DNA of 64,000 nt from Charina bottae (GCA_023362775.1 JALMGJ010000012.1:18365501-18429500); one strand, 5' to 3'. Counted from the stretch's first letter, positions 21,860 through 34,498 are shown. Notes: generated by a model from the letters alone, not told the origin. Translations and numbers: made by a program.

Positions 21860-23438
21860 CACTGCTCAAAAAAATAAAGGGAACACTGAAACAACACAAT
21901 GTAAGTCCAAGTCAATCACACTTCTGTGAAATCAAACTGTCCACTTAGGTAGCAACACTGATTGACAATCAATTTCACATGCTGTTGTGCACATGGAATA
22001 GACAACAGGCGGAAAGCATAGGCAGTTAGCAAGACATCCCCAATAAAGGAGTGGATCTGCAGGTGGTGACCACAGACCACTTCTCAGTTCCTATGCTTTC
22101 TGGCTGATGGTTTGGTCACTTTTGAATGCTGGCGGTGCTTCCACTCTAGTGGTAGCATGAGACGGAGTCTACAACCCACACAAGTGGCTCAGGTAGTGCA
22201 GCTCATCCAGGATGGCACATCAATGCGAGCTGTGGCAAGAAGGTTTGCTGTGTCTGTCAGCGTAGTGTCCAGAGCATGGAGGCGCTACCAGGAGATAGGT
22301 CAGTACATCAGGAGACGTGGAGGAGGCCGTAGGAGGGCAACAACCCAGCAGCAGGACCGCTACCTCCGCCTTTGTGCAAGGAGGGACAGGAGGAGCACTG
22401 CCAGAGCCCTGCAAAATGACCTCCAGTGGGCCACAAATGTGCGTGTGGCTGCTCAAAAGGTCAGAAACAGACTCCATGAGGGTGGTATGAGGGCCCGACG
22501 TCCACAGGTGGGGGTTGTGCTTACAGCCCAACACCGTGCAGGACGTTTGGCATTTGCCAGAGAACACAAGATTGGCAACTTCGCCACTGGCGCCCTGTGC
22601 TCTTCACAGATGAAAGCAGGTTCACACTGAGCACATGTGACAGATGTGACAGGGTCTGGAGACGCCGTGGAGAACGTTCTGCTGCCTGCAACATCCTCCA
22701 GCATGACTGGTTTGGCAGTGGGTCAGTAATGGTGTGGGGTGGCATTTCTTTAGGGGGCCGCACAGCCCTCCATGTGCTCGCCAGAGGTAGCCTGACTGCC
22801 ATTAGGTACCGAGATGAGATCCTCAGACCCCTTGTGAGACCATATGCTGGTGCGGTTGGCCCTGGGTTCCTCCTAATGCAAGACAATGCTAGACCTCATG
22901 TGGCTGGAGTGTGCCAGCAGTTCCTGCAAGACGAAGGCATTGATGCTATGGACTGGCCCGCCCGTTCCCCAGACCTGAATCCAACTGAGCACATCTGGGA
23001 CATCATGTCTCGCTCCATCCACCAACACCACGTTGCACCACAGACTGTCCAGGAGTTGGGGGATGCTTTAGTCCAGGTGTGGGAGGAGATCCCTCAGGAG
23101 ACCATCGCCACCTCATCAGGAGCATGCCCAGGCGTTGTAGGGAGGTCATACAGGCACGTGGAGGCCACACACACTACTGAGCCTCATTTTGACTTGTTTT
23201 AAGGACATTACATCAACGTTGGATCAGCCTGTAGTGTTCTTTTCCACTTTAATTTTTGAGTGTAACTCCACATCCAGACCTCCAGGGGTTGCTTACATTT
23301 GATTTCCATTGCTTTTCGTGTGATTTTGTTGTCAGCACATTCAACTATGTAATGAACAAAGTAATTAATACGAATATTTCATTCATTCAGATCTAGGATG
23401 TCTTATTTCAGTGTTCCCTTTTTTTTTTTTGAGCAGCT
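21860..23438 (+). mobile_element. Tc1-like DNA transposon, nearly full length
   Basis: Inverted ends CACTGCTCAAAAAAATAAAG and a matching right end reading TTTTTTGAGCAG lie next to TA on both sides. The interior carries a DD34E transposase with two single-base losses. The element is well preserved at both ends, indicating a recent insertion. Confidence 0.93.
22157..23202 (+). pseudogene. Tc1 transposase, frameshifted
   Basis: The protein starts [16 protein letters not shown], a paired-type helix-turn-helix that binds the inverted repeats. A second DNA-binding part and a basic linker ([17 protein letters not shown]) follow. The catalytic triad is visible: the Asp of FTDESRF, the Asp of LLMQDNARPHVAG, and the Glu of PDLNPTEHIWD. 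There are 34 residues between the last two, which is the DD34E spacing of Tc1. The frame breaks near 22570, just after FAREHK, and again near 23105, after EIPQET. Both look like single-base deletions. The copy is therefore inactive but could be mobilised in trans. Confidence 0.93.
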
Positions 23439-23470
23439 TATATAATTAGGGCTGTGCATACTTGGAAAAT

Positions 23471-23793
23471 CAGGGGCGCGATGGCTCAGTGGTTAAGACG
23501 CCAGGCTTGTCGATTGGAAGGTAGGCGGTTCGAATCCCTAGCCCCGCGTGATGGAGTGAGCTCCCGCACTCGCCCCAGCTCTTGCCAACCTAGCAATTCG
23601 AAAGCATGCAAATGCAAGTAGATAAGTAGGTACCACTTTGGTGGGAAGGTAACAGCGTTCAGCGTGCATCATGCTGGCCACATGACCACGGAAGCATCTT
23701 CGGACAGCGCTGGCTCTTCGGCTAAGAAATGGAGATGAGCACCGGCCCCTAGAGTCGAACACGACTGTGCAGGGGAAACCTTTACCTTTACCT
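23471..23793 (+). repeat. Sauria-type tRNA SINE with 13-bp TSD
   Basis: The tRNA-like head GATGGCTCAGTGGTTAAGAC and B box GGTTCGAATCC are followed by the conserved body (GCATGCAAATGCAAGTAGAT). The BovB-like tail is CCTTTACCTTTACCT. ATACTTGGAAAAT is repeated exactly at 23458-23470 and 23794-23806. It sits directly beside the Tc1 element. Confidence 0.93.
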
Positions 23794-24184
23794 ATACTTG
23801 GAAAATGATTCAGAAGAATCGCTTTGGTCTTTCCAGGGGCACACCACCTCCCTGTTCTTCATGAAAGCAGCACAACCTTTCTTTCAGATTCCCAATATTG
23901 GTATTGATAGGAAGCGACTGAATGAATAAACAACAAAAATTATTAAAGAATCCAAAGCACTTCTTTTGAATAATTTTGAAAGTGGGCTTAGTCCTGCTGT
24001 ATATTATATACTGTATATCACTCCTATAAATGTTGGCTGCATTTAAAACACTGGGACCTTTTTGCATTTGGCCTGGGAAGAACAATCAAACTAATCTAAA
24101 TAACCCAGAAAAAGATTTTTAAAATTTAAAACAGGAGTTGTGAAATATGGACTTTCTTCTATTTTAATCATTGTTCTCGTTGGT

Positions 24185-24305
24185 TCTAATTTATTTATTT
24201 ATTTTATATAGCCGCCCATCTCAGACCAGTGACTCTGGGCAGCTAACAATAATAAAAAACAGTCAAACAGTTAAAACAATACAGAAAATTAAATATAAAT
24301 ACAGC
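24185..24305 (-). repeat. L2-type LINE 3' end
   Basis: TTATTTATTTATTTTATATA, GCCGCCCATCTCAGACC and GTGACTCTGGGCAGC precede an A-rich run. Confidence 0.65.
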
Positions 24306-24589
24306 CAAGAGATATTAAAATCCGTCGGTGTCTAATGCTGCTGATTTTACATACTGATGTTACATACTGTAACTGATTCTTTAAAGCTTTGTTTAAATAT
24401 ATTCACTTTAATATCTTAATTTGGAGGTTAATTTGTGGAGACATTGTAGAAAAGGGGTCACAGAGCTGTCACAAGGACTGACCATACGGAGCAGATAAAT
24501 TATGAACCATTGTCATTCCTTCACACACTAATATTAGATTGCATCCAATTATATTAGCCAAGTCAGGACCTGATCATTTCCCCCCCCTA

Positions 24590-24780
24590 GTGTTTGTGTC
24601 TCTTGAAGATTCAATACAGAGTTGATTTTTACTTTCCAGAGAACTAGGGAGGGTCCCTTCTGTGACGCTTTCTCCATCCCCATTTCCTTCCGTGGGCTCA
24701 GAAATCTCTTGTCTGACTGTTGTCTAGGCAGCGGCTCTTCCTCCCAAGGTGATTCTCACAGTCCCTTACAGGCTGTTGAA
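24590..24780. repeat. repeat shared with 42625-42920
   Basis: Both loci carry GAACTAGGGAGGGTCCCTTC-like sequence, then ATTTCCTTC, GGGCTCAG and TCTGACTGTTG in order. The class is unknown; it may be an LTR fragment. Confidence 0.5.
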
Positions 24781-25748
24781 GATGTATAGTTTTAATAACA
24801 CATACAGATGCTAAAACAGACTGGACAATGTTACACTGCTGAAGATTGGTTGTTTCTGGGATGTTGGTTTAAGAGGAGTTTGAAGCTTCCTGAAGTAGAA
24901 CAGAGCATGATCCAGAGACATTTGCCGGAGAGGAAGAGGAAGATGCTCCATGGGACCTGTCTACCCAATGCAGATGGTGCTGGTAGGGGTTGAAGTTGAT
25001 GGAAGATCAAAGCTTTTACCAGCCAGAGAAAAGCCACCTGCCAGCCTGACTCCCAAAGGGAAAATTGTAGCCAGTATCTGTAAGCCCTTCCTTAATTCTA
25101 AATTAGGTAGTAAGTAGAGTATAGAAATACAGCAACTGTATGCATGTGTGTGTCTCCAACATTACAGAGTGCATACATATCCAGGTAGAAAACCCTCATG
25201 CTACCTAATATTAAGTAAAGAGAAAACAAGTTGAATTACTCTCCAGTCTAGAATCCCAAGTGGCTATGGCTTATTTGGAAATGGGAAGAAGGAGGGTGGA
25301 AAGCTTGGCATCTCTTGCCATAAATACGTTTGCTACCTCTGCTAAGGAATGTGGCTGGGAAATTGAACGTAAATGCTGAGCAAATGCTAGCTTCTATGTC
25401 TGTCGTTTGAATAAAAAGAAAAACAATCTGCAATGGTGTTTTGCATGGAGTTTCTGTTAAATTCTGAGAATCCATAGGAAGCCCATGGGACCCTTGGTAT
25501 ATTTTTGAGTGTTCAAAAAAGAAAATACTCTGGAAAGTTAGTTGGTTTACCTAATGTTCCGTGCTTAGTTTCCTATGAGAAATTTACATATTTTTGCCTT
25601 TATCTCTTGCCTGTTCTCTGCAAGATCAGAGTGGCTTAGATGGAGGAGTCTACCCTCATATCTCAAACAACCTGGTGAAATAGAATAATTTGAGAGAATG
25701 AATGGTGTAAACTCATCCAGAACGTTTCATGGGCAAGTGGGGACTTTA

Positions 25749-25879
25749 CTGTGTTTCTCAACCTCGGCAACTTGAAGATGTGTGGACTGCAACTCCCAGA
25801 ATTCCCCAGCCAGCAAGGCTGGGGAATTCTGGGAGTTGCAGTCCACACATCTTCAAGCTGCCAAGGTTGAGAAACACTG
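25749..25879. mobile_element. palindromic hAT MITE
   Basis: Arms CTGTGTTTCTCAACCTCGG and CCAAGGTTGAGAAACACTG form an almost perfect fold-back around CCAGCAAGGCTGG. Confidence 0.88.
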
Positions 25880-26800
25880 CTCTAACATACTAATACTCAA
25901 ACATACACTCTCTTGAGCACACACACACAACAATCAGACACATAGCCATACAACATATACACAAGCACATAAGAATCCTAGTCCTCACCATGCTCCTACG
26001 GACCCATCCCCTTCACTGTCTGTTCCCTGTAGTAATATGACTGTAATAATAACTGTACAACAATAATAAACATGGATCCTGGGCTATGGGCAAGGAAATG
26101 GGAAAGAGGGCTGGATCCCCAAGTGGGGAAGTTAGATCTATGAATGGGGGGCAGGAATGAAAGAGGAGAGCCAGATCCAGGCCTGTGGACCAACGCTGGG
26201 GAGAGTGATAGGAGAGCAAAAGTAGACATCAAAGATGGAGGTGGCTGAAATAAACTGAAGTAGGCTGGCCCCAGGCAGAGGGGAAAGACAGATGTCCCCA
26301 GGCATCTGGGTCAGGTGGGTAGATGAGCTCTGTTAGTATTGACGGGAAGTGGGGTCATTGTTTATCCTCGGGTGCTGGGGGTGCAGAGTCACTTGTGTGA
26401 GATAAGCGGCTATATAAATGGATGGATGGAGAAAAGACCCCCCCCCAAAAAAAAACACCCAGGAATTTGGGGGCAGAGACCAAGAGAGAAAAGTGACCAC
26501 AGAAGAGGAGGAGGTGGGGAGACTGAAGAAGAGAGTGGGAAGCTAAGGTGCAGACACAGGCAATGGGATCACCTGCTGCAGCCTCTTTGACAGTCCTGGA
26601 CATTGTAGCTCTTTTCAGATTCCTGGCCTGACCAGTTATTCAGAAGCTAAAAACCAGACTTGTGAATGCAATAAATGGCATCCTAGTATTGCTCACCGAT
26701 GAGTGTGTATATTACTGATGAACAGTATTCATATTCATTCTGCAGTGGGCCAATTAATCTCCAATCTATCCATTTTTAGAATTGGTAGGGCCAACCTTTT

Positions 26801-26880
26801 CAGCCACTTTAACATTTTAGTTGGCATTGTCTAGGGTTTATTTATGGCCATTAAGGGGCAAAATAGCTTAAGACATCCAC
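26801..26880 (+). repeat. source segment copied inverted into the MITE at 27971
   Basis: CAGCCACTTTAACATTTTAG through CTTAAGACATCCA reappears in reverse complement at about 28045-28124, with three mismatches visible. Confidence 0.88.
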
Positions 26881-27970
26881 TGAAGCTTTCAGATCCTCAG
26901 ACCTCCCTCAGAATTGGTCCTGGCATTCACCTTTGGCCTGAGTCCTCAACCTGCTACCGCACATCTGGCAACTCTCAAACTGACAAAAGTTGGGCATCCT
27001 TCCCCCAGAGGCCCAGCTAGGCAATGAGTGGTCTTCCAGGTGCTGCTGGATTCCCCCCTCATCCCTCAGCACTGGGAATGCTTGATGGGGCTGGGTCCGG
27101 TTGAATGCATCAACCTAGGAGGGCTGCACATGGTCCATCGCTGATCTGTTGTGGAGATACACAAGAGGAAAGGAATGCACACAAATGAGCATTTCTTTAG
27201 CCTTCTGCTCCTTTGAAAGGAATTCTGTTTTAAATCAATTCTTTTCCTCAGCAAAGTGCAACTAAATCATTCTGGAAGCAGATGGCAACCAAGAAAGCTG
27301 ATACAACCAGGACATGTTCCAGCTGCTGCCTTATTCAGATTTGTGTCAAGTAGTGTTCGTAAGAAAGAGACGTCTTGATGGGGGCGGGGTGGAATGGTCT
27401 GTGTGCACAGACTGATTCTATGAATTGTTGCATGGTTATGATGGTGCAGGCAAAACCATTTCTCAACTCCTGCACTCGAGAAGACACCTTTGACAAATTC
27501 TGACATGTTGCCCAGTTTTTTGGCTGCACTCATGTTTCTCCTGCCATCCTTACTCAACCGAAGTAAGATACAAAAAGGCCATTGTGTTAAAGATATAAGG
27601 AACCCATGGGAAAAAGATGGCAGCCCTAGGAGAATCATGAGCCCCTTTCTGCCAACATTTTATTCAGATTATTTTCTGCAAGAGGGCTGTCTTGTTAGGG
27701 GCTGCTATACCGTGATATTCTCAAGCTGGAACTTGCAAGCTAAGCTTCTCATGTACTTCAGTTTGAGAGTACATGACAGCTATTCCCAAACCAGAGCCCC
27801 CACAATAACCGAAAATGCAACTCCTGGCTTCCCACCCAGACCAAGCTAATTTAGAAGGCCAAGAGTGAGTTGCAGAACTAACATATCTGAGGGAGTAGGA
27901 TGCCCAGTTGGGGGAAGTTGGCATATGGCAAAGTGGAGAAGCAAATCCATTTTCTGGTGTGTGTCTATAT

Positions 27971-28195
27971 CAGTGTTTCTCAACCTTAGCAACTATAAGG
28001 TGTGTGGACTTCAACTCCCAGAATTCACCAGCCAGCAAAGCAATGGATGTCTTAAGCCATTTTGCCCCTTAATGGCCATAAATAAACTCTAGACAATGCC
28101 AACTAAAATGTTAAAGAGGCTGAAAAAAAACTGGCTGGGGAAATTCTGGGAGTTGAAGTCCACACACTTTAAAGTTGCTAAGGTTGAGAAACACT
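27971..28195. mobile_element. palindromic hAT MITE with foreign 92-bp loop
   Basis: The left arm 27971-28038 and right arm 28131-28195 are the usual TTTCTCAACC palindrome. Between them lies an inverted copy of 26801-26880, plus a short A run. Flanks are GTCTATAT and GTTTACAT, a diverged 8-bp duplication. Confidence 0.88.
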
Positions 28196-28298
28196 GGTTT
28201 ACATGATGACCCAATAGGACACTTAAGTATTCTCCCAATCTCATGCTATAAAAGTTTCACCAGTGGTCTGAAATTGGGTATTGGTCTACAGCTCACCT

Positions 28299-28626
28299 GG
28301 TGGCTCAGTAGGTAAGACGCCAGGCTTGTCGATTGGAAGATCGCAAGTTCGGAGGTTCGAATCCGTAGCCCCGCGTGACGGAGTGAGCTCCCGCACTAGC
28401 CCCATCTCTTGCCAACCTAGCAATTTGAAAGCATGCAAATGCAAGTAGATGAATAGGTTCCACTTCGGTGGGTAGGTAACAGCGTTCCGCGTGCGTCATG
28501 CCAGCCACATGACCGTGGAAGCGTCTTCGGACAGCGCTGGCTCTTCAGCTAACAAACGGAGATGAGCACCGCCCCCTACAGTCGGACACGACTGCACAAA
28601 TGTGCGGGGGGAACCTTTACCTTTAC
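28299..28626 (+). repeat. Sauria-type tRNA SINE with 13-bp TSD
   Basis: Head GGTGGCTCAGTAGGTAAGAC, B box GGTTCGAATCC, tail ACCTTTACCTTTAC. CTACAGCTCACCT flanks at 28286-28298 and 28627-28639. Confidence 0.93.
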
Positions 28627-29286
28627 CTACAGCTCACCTACTGGAAAAGGGCATGTGAGCCACCTGTTCAGGATGTTCTTCATCTACCTTAATATTCTCC
28701 TGTAGCTTAAAGCCCCCCTTGTGGGAATGAACTGCAAAATGCATTACAATTGCAACGGTTTGCTCTGATGGAGTGCTGCGTCTTGAGTGGCTAACTGAGA
28801 GGCAGACGTTCAACAGCCAAAATTTCCGTGACATAAAGCCAAGCAAAGGGAAGAAGCTGCATTGGCTCAGTTATTCCAGTGGTGTAGCCGCTAAGCCTCG
28901 TTTCAGGCAAAAAGGATGGGGACATCCTTATACTGGGATCTGACTTTTTATAAACTAGTTCTTTGTTTGTTACTGGGGAAAAAATGGCACAAATGAATAA
29001 TACTAAGCTTTTAAAAAAATTGAAGTTACTGATCCGTCCATAATATTATAAATTAACATTAATGACATATATTAAGCACAAATGGAGGGTGGGGAGGGAA
29101 GGAAATGGAGTAGCTTTATTTTGGGAATGATTAAATATGAATACCATTAAATATTTCAGAAGTACAATAGCTGAATAGATTTATCTGCTTTCTCCCTCCC
29201 TCTCTTCCTCTCATAGCTCTCATAGCTCTCATGCCTTCAAGATTGCTCCATGTACATTAAAAGTCATTCCTTGGAATGATCTAGAG

Positions 29287-29420
29287 CAGTGTTTCTCAAC
29301 CTTGGCAACTTTAAGATGTGTGGACTTCAACTCCCAGAATTCCCCAGCCAGAATGCTGGCTGGGGAATTCTGGGAGTTGAAGTCCATATATCTTAAAGTT
29401 GCCAAGGTTGAGAAACACTG
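29287..29420. mobile_element. palindromic hAT MITE, TSD ATCTAGAG
   Basis: A near-perfect inverted repeat. ATCTAGAG is exact on both sides (29279-29286 and 29421-29428). Confidence 0.94.
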
Positions 29421-29610
29421 ATCTAGAGTGATGGAGGACAATCCATTTGTGTAAATCCCCTGGAGAACCAGTGTAGTGCAGAAGGTGAGATGTTGAACTT
29501 TGACCCAAAGCCCCAAGTTTGGGTCTCCATTCAGTTGTAGAACTTACTGCTGACCAGAGGTCACCTTTTCTCAGCCTCACCCACCAAACTGGTTGGCAAA
29601 ATATAAATGC

Positions 29611-29693
<83 letters not shown>

Positions 29694-29801
29694 GACAGAG
29701 AGAGAGAGAGAGAGAGAGAGGGAAGGAAGGAAGGAAGGAAGGAAGGAAGGAAGGAAGGAAGGAAGGAAGGAAGGAAGGAAGGAAGGAAGGAAGGAAGGAA
29801 G
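29611..29801. repeat. compound (GAAA)n-(GA)n-(GGAA)n microsatellite
   Basis: About 80 bp of GAAA, 30 bp of GA and 80 bp of GGAA, all purine on the + strand. Long frames across it on both strands are artefacts. Confidence 0.98.
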
Positions 29802-29865
29802 ACAATATACCAAATTGTACAAGGTGAAAGATGATTAAAAATCAATGCATGTAAAAAAAGGGGCA

Positions 29866-29935
29866 GGACTTTGATTGTGCTGTCATAGCCACCATCTTGA
29901 CTTTTTCGGTCCCCCACTGTGGACACCCCTGCCTC
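29866..29935. mobile_element. right half of GTCAAGATGG-type MITE
   Basis: CCACCATCTTGACTTTTTCG followed by TGTGGACACCCCTG matches the right end of the element at 47103-47281. Confidence 0.6.
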
Positions 29936-31103
29936 AGTCTCTCTCACAACAGTGGGCTTCATTGTTTCATTGTTTAAAATGGATTATCTCTAAAATGTGC
30001 ATCTATTCCTACAAATGAACAAGTCTGTATTTTATGGACATGTGAACGGTGTCCTCTTTTATAGTGAAGATTTTCTTTTTCATGATGCAAAGCAACTCTA
30101 TCTGGCAGGTTAGAGAGCAATTCCAGGTTCTGAGGAGCTGTAGATGAACTTGAACTTGAAGAATAAATAGCTGCAAGGAAAAGGGTGAAGCTATGCTAGG
30201 GACATTGTGGGAATTTGAAATGGGCAGCTAAATCCAGCAGACCCTAATACTGAGTTACAACATTTTTATTAAGGGAAAATTTAAGGATAGGCATTACTTT
30301 AGGCCTGATTGGGCAATGAATCCCTGGCAGCTTTTGATACCAGCTGGAAACCGATCTTGCAGAATCAGAATATCTGCTAAAGATCATATAACTTTCCTCT
30401 CTAAATCCAAACACCTGTTCATTCAACAAAATGACCAGCAAATGGATCTGAAGCCAAATAATGAAATAAATATTCAAATAAAATATCTCATTTGGTCGTC
30501 TTATGTTCCTTTTCCCATGCTAATCCATGGATCTCTGAGAGAAGACTCGGTTCCAGTAGTTTTTAAAGCTTGGTTGTTAGTTCTCATTCAAATATTATAG
30601 AACTAAAATGTTTAAATCATTGGAATGATGGTAGTCAGAGAAAGAACTTAGGGGCATTTGCAATTGGGGAATATAATTAGAAGGCAGAGAAGATCAAACT
30701 TTTGGAATAAAATTGTGTTTATTTCAACTTTTGCTCAAGCAATAAAACCATGAAACCACACCTCCTTTGATTTTTTTCCCTTGTCCTTTCCAATGTATGT
30801 CTGCTGTGAATGGGCATTACTCATCTGGAAACATTTTGCTTTTAATGTCACAGGAAAATCTCTACCACCAGCTGAAAACAGCAGGGCTGTCCTAGGATTT
30901 GCTGAATCAAACTGTAACGTGCCAAGTGGATTTTTTTTTTCTGAATCACATCTTCCAAATCCCAATTTTAACCCATTTGTCTACTAGGAAAATGTTGTTC
31001 CTAATAAAGAAACAAAAATACAGAAATGGGATAGCAATAGTTCCATAGATCTAAGACATTCAAAGCTGGTCTACAAGGATCCAGATGTCCATTAGATGGC
31101 ACT

Positions 31104-31104
31104 G

Positions 31105-31170
<66 letters not shown>
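31104..31170. repeat. (GATA)n microsatellite
   Basis: About sixteen GATA units. GATA arrays are abundant in squamate genomes, including snake sex chromosomes. Confidence 0.97.
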
Positions 31171-31559
31171 TAAAAACAACTCTAACCATGTTGCTATCTA
31201 ATGGTTGTTCAGGTTTTTGCAAACCAGATCTAGTAAATTTCTGTGTAACAAATAGTATATTTTGCTAGTTAAGCCAAAATGCAGCTTAAGAACATACAAG
31301 TCCTGCTGGATCATATGGAATACCTCTCTGGGTCAATAGCTTATTTCCCTGAATGACCAGCCGTATGCTTTGAACCGCTGGAAGCGGGCTGTGACTCTAT
31401 TTCCCCTTTACGTAATCTTAGGAATTGGAAGTGAGAGGTTTGCTATCTCTGGAAATACAGTTATATGTATCTGCCATGCCTGAGTCTTGATAGCTTCCTC
31501 CTACAGTATATTGTCTATATTTCCTCATCTCGTACTTTATTGAAATATGGTTTATTGAA

Positions 31560-31650
31560 TTATTGAATTATTTATTTATTTATTTATTCAATTTCTATAG
31601 CCACCCATCTCAACAAGCGACTGGGCGGCTTACAGCAATAAAATTAACCC
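31560..31650 (-). repeat. L2-type LINE 3' end
   Basis: TTATTTATTTATTTATTCAA, then AGCCACCCATCTCA, then CTGGGCGGCTTACAGCAATA. Confidence 0.65.
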
Positions 31651-32069
31651 ACTTATCTGTGTTCACAGAACAGATTGAACGATAAACTCTGCTGGCTGGG
31701 GTGGTCTAACACTCTGGTCCACAACCTAGCCAAACACATCTTAGCCCGTTCTTCGTGTCAGTTCCTTTTCAGAGAACGGGTCAAGTTAGTTCGTAGTCAG
31801 CACATTCCTGTGGTAGTAAATTCTGTAATTTAACTGTGTTCCTGGATGAAAGGACCCATCCTTTCATCTGCCCTAATTTTTTTTCCTACTCCTCAGCTTC
31901 ATAAAATGATTCCTTGGTTCTAGTATTAGGAAAGGAAGATAAAAGTCTCTTCAACCACTTTTTCCACACTGTATCTTCTTGTCCAAACTACCCCTTGCTA
32001 CCTTTTTCTAAACTAAAACCCTCCAAACATTGGCAGACTTCACACATTATATTAAACCATGGCTTCTTT

Positions 32070-32225
32070 TAAATTTATCTATTTATCTATTTATTTATTT
32101 TAATATTAATTTTGTATGCCACCTGACTCCCAATGACTCTGAGTGGCTCACAAGTAAAAACATTTTAAAAAAGACAATCAGAAACAAAAATAAGGAATAA
32201 AAGATAAGATAAAATAAACTATAAG
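32070..32225 (-). repeat. L2-type LINE 3' end
   Basis: TTATCTATTTATCTATTTAT, GCCACCTGACTCCC and GACTCTGAGTGGCTCACAAG, followed by an A-rich tract. Confidence 0.6.
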
Positions 32226-32887
32226 TTGTTGAATAAGACCCACAATCCATGGTTCATAACCACAATGGCTGGGATGACAAATCACACTAAAGCAAAACTG
32301 ATCAAAGCAGATTAAGGTTTAATATAATGCATGAAACCAGCCACTGTTCCCCCCCCCCCAAATTAGTCACTTCAGCATTTATGCTGACTTTTTCAATAGA
32401 TCCCCTGCTGTCCAATATGTCTTTTTTTCCTCTCTAAAACCATGTTCATTGGTATAAAGGCATTGTTTTTCTTTCAGTCTCTTTCCTAGATGATTTCCCA
32501 ACAGGGAATTTACATTTTTCACTTGGTCAATATTTTCATAGAATTGCAGAGCTGAGAGCAGTCATGCTTTTGGAATAAATGGGTGGGGGGAGGGTCTGCA
32601 TTCCTGCAAACTATACATAGATGCTGGTACTTTGGCTACAAGATAGGGACTTAGATAGATGGCAGCCTGAAATTAGCAATTCTGTGAACAGCTTCTTAAA
32701 AGTTAATTGCAAGCTTGGAGGATATTTTCTGAATCAGGATCCTGGGGTGTGGAGAGAGGGGTAGGATTTTTCCTTTGCATTTTTGTTTCCCCCCTTCTGT
32801 CCCCTACACCTATTTGTATTTGGAACCAACAACATATTGCAAGTTGGGTTACCCACTTGGAGCTGCGTATGAAGATACTTTTGTTTG

Positions 32888-33573
32888 TTTGTTTGTTTAT
32901 TCGTTCAGTCGCTTCCGACTCTTTGTGACTTCATGGACCAGCCCACGCCAGAGATTCCCGTTGGCCGTTGCCACCCCCAGCTCCCCCACGGTCGAGTCCG
33001 TCACCTCCAGAATACCATCCATCCATCTTGCCCTTGGTCGGCCCCTCTTCCTTTTGCCTTCCACTTTTCCTAGCATCAGCTTCTTCTCCAGGGTATCCTG
33101 TCTTCTCATTATGTGGCCAAAGTACTTCAGTTTTGCCTTTAATATCACTCCCTCAAGTGAGCAGTCTGGCTTTATCTCCTGGAGTATGGACTGGTTTGAT
33201 CTTCTTGCAGTCCAAGGCACTCTCAAAATTTTCCTCCAACACCACAGTTCAAAAGCATCTATCTTCCTTCACTCAGCCTTCCTTATGGTCCAGCTCTCGC
33301 AGCCATAGGTTACTACAGGGAATACCATTGCTTTAACTATGCGGACCTTTGTTGTCAGTGTGATGTCTCTGCTCTTACCGACATATCTCTGGTTGTACTG
33401 ATCCATTTAGTTTTCACGGCAAGAATACTGGGGTGGGTTGCCGTTACCTTCCCCAGGGATTGTATTTAGTCTGACCTCTCTGCCATGACCTTCCCGTCTT
33501 GGGTGTCCCTTCACAGTTTAGCTCATGGTGTCATTGAGGTGCTCAAGCTCCAGCACCACGACAAGGTAATGAT
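32888..33573 (-). mobile_element. BovB with large internal deletion, both ends kept
   Basis: 32888-33376 matches the last ~490 bp of the full BovB copy. 33377-33573 matches the extreme 5' end (equivalent to 6132-6330). About 2.7 kb of coding sequence is missing between CTCTGCTCTTA and CCGACATATCTC. The 3' portion still reads as the BovB C-terminus (RVPWTARRSNQSILQ). Confidence 0.9.
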
Positions 33574-34498
33574 CTACTTTGTTAAACCATACTATTGGAT
33601 GATCTAGCTTGGTATTTTCTACATTGATTAACAGAAGCTCTTTCAGGTTTCAAACTAGGATTCTACCAAGAGTTGCAATAAGCTTTACTACAATCCCTTC
33701 CAACTTCTATCTCAGAAAGTCTATCTCGAGTTTTCTATCTCAATTTGGTGAAGAAGTCAAATACTGTGGCATTTGCAGGAGCTTATTTTTCACACAGATG
33801 TTTCTACAGTTGATGAATAGTTGTGTCCTGTTATTCAAGTGTAGAAGATTTATCCAGAAAATGACTATCAACAGCGTACCATGTTCAGAAGAGAATTCCA
33901 AAATACTCTCTGTCAAGCAATCTGTTGAGTTCTTTAACAAAAGAGCATGATCAAGGAAGCAAGATTCACATGGACTTTCTTTAACAGTTCTCAAAATGTT
34001 GAGAAATGAGATAGAAAACCTCCACCCCTCCTTTATTCCAGAATTCATTAAGGCAGGATCTCTCTGAAGCTTTTGGATCTCTTTTTCCCAAGCTGTTTAC
34101 ATAACAGGCTAATAGTCCATTTCTTTGATATCTCTGTAGTAACCTCTCCCATCTGCTGATTGTTTGTGTCTAGAGATACTCCTCCTTTCTCAGCCTCAGA
34201 GCAATCTCTCACACAACCGGTTGGATGTGCTGATAGGGATTCTGGGACTCATCATCTGATAGAATTGGAGGGCACCAGCTTGGAGAAGTCTTTTCTTAAA
34301 GATCTGTGGCTGTATGTATTCCTTTTACTGTATCTTATGCATGTATGTATGCATATAAATATAAATGTGGGCATTTAATAGATTTGGAACAGAAGGTAGT
34401 GATTTTCTTGATTGCTCAGCTTCAAGGCAGATAATGCACCTAAAATAGAAAGGTATAGAAGATCAGTGAAATTGCCCCTAAAATAGAAGGCTGTAGAT

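Noticed and set aside
23471..23793. A tRNA gene in the SINE head
   Set aside because: A and B box-like motifs are present but the cloverleaf is not intact and the body and tail are SINE-specific.
24808..25475. Several 60-75 codon frames that might form an exon
   Set aside because: No domain similarity, no consistent splice sites, and frames on both strands.
29519..29962. Long open frames of Ser/Leu/Pro/Phe or Lys/Glu/Arg repeats on both strands
   Set aside because: They are translations of the GAAA/GGAA microsatellite, open in several frames at once.
33609..33950. 113-codon plus-strand frame next to a BovB end
   Set aside because: No recognisable domain, unsupported start, and overlapping frames on the other strand.
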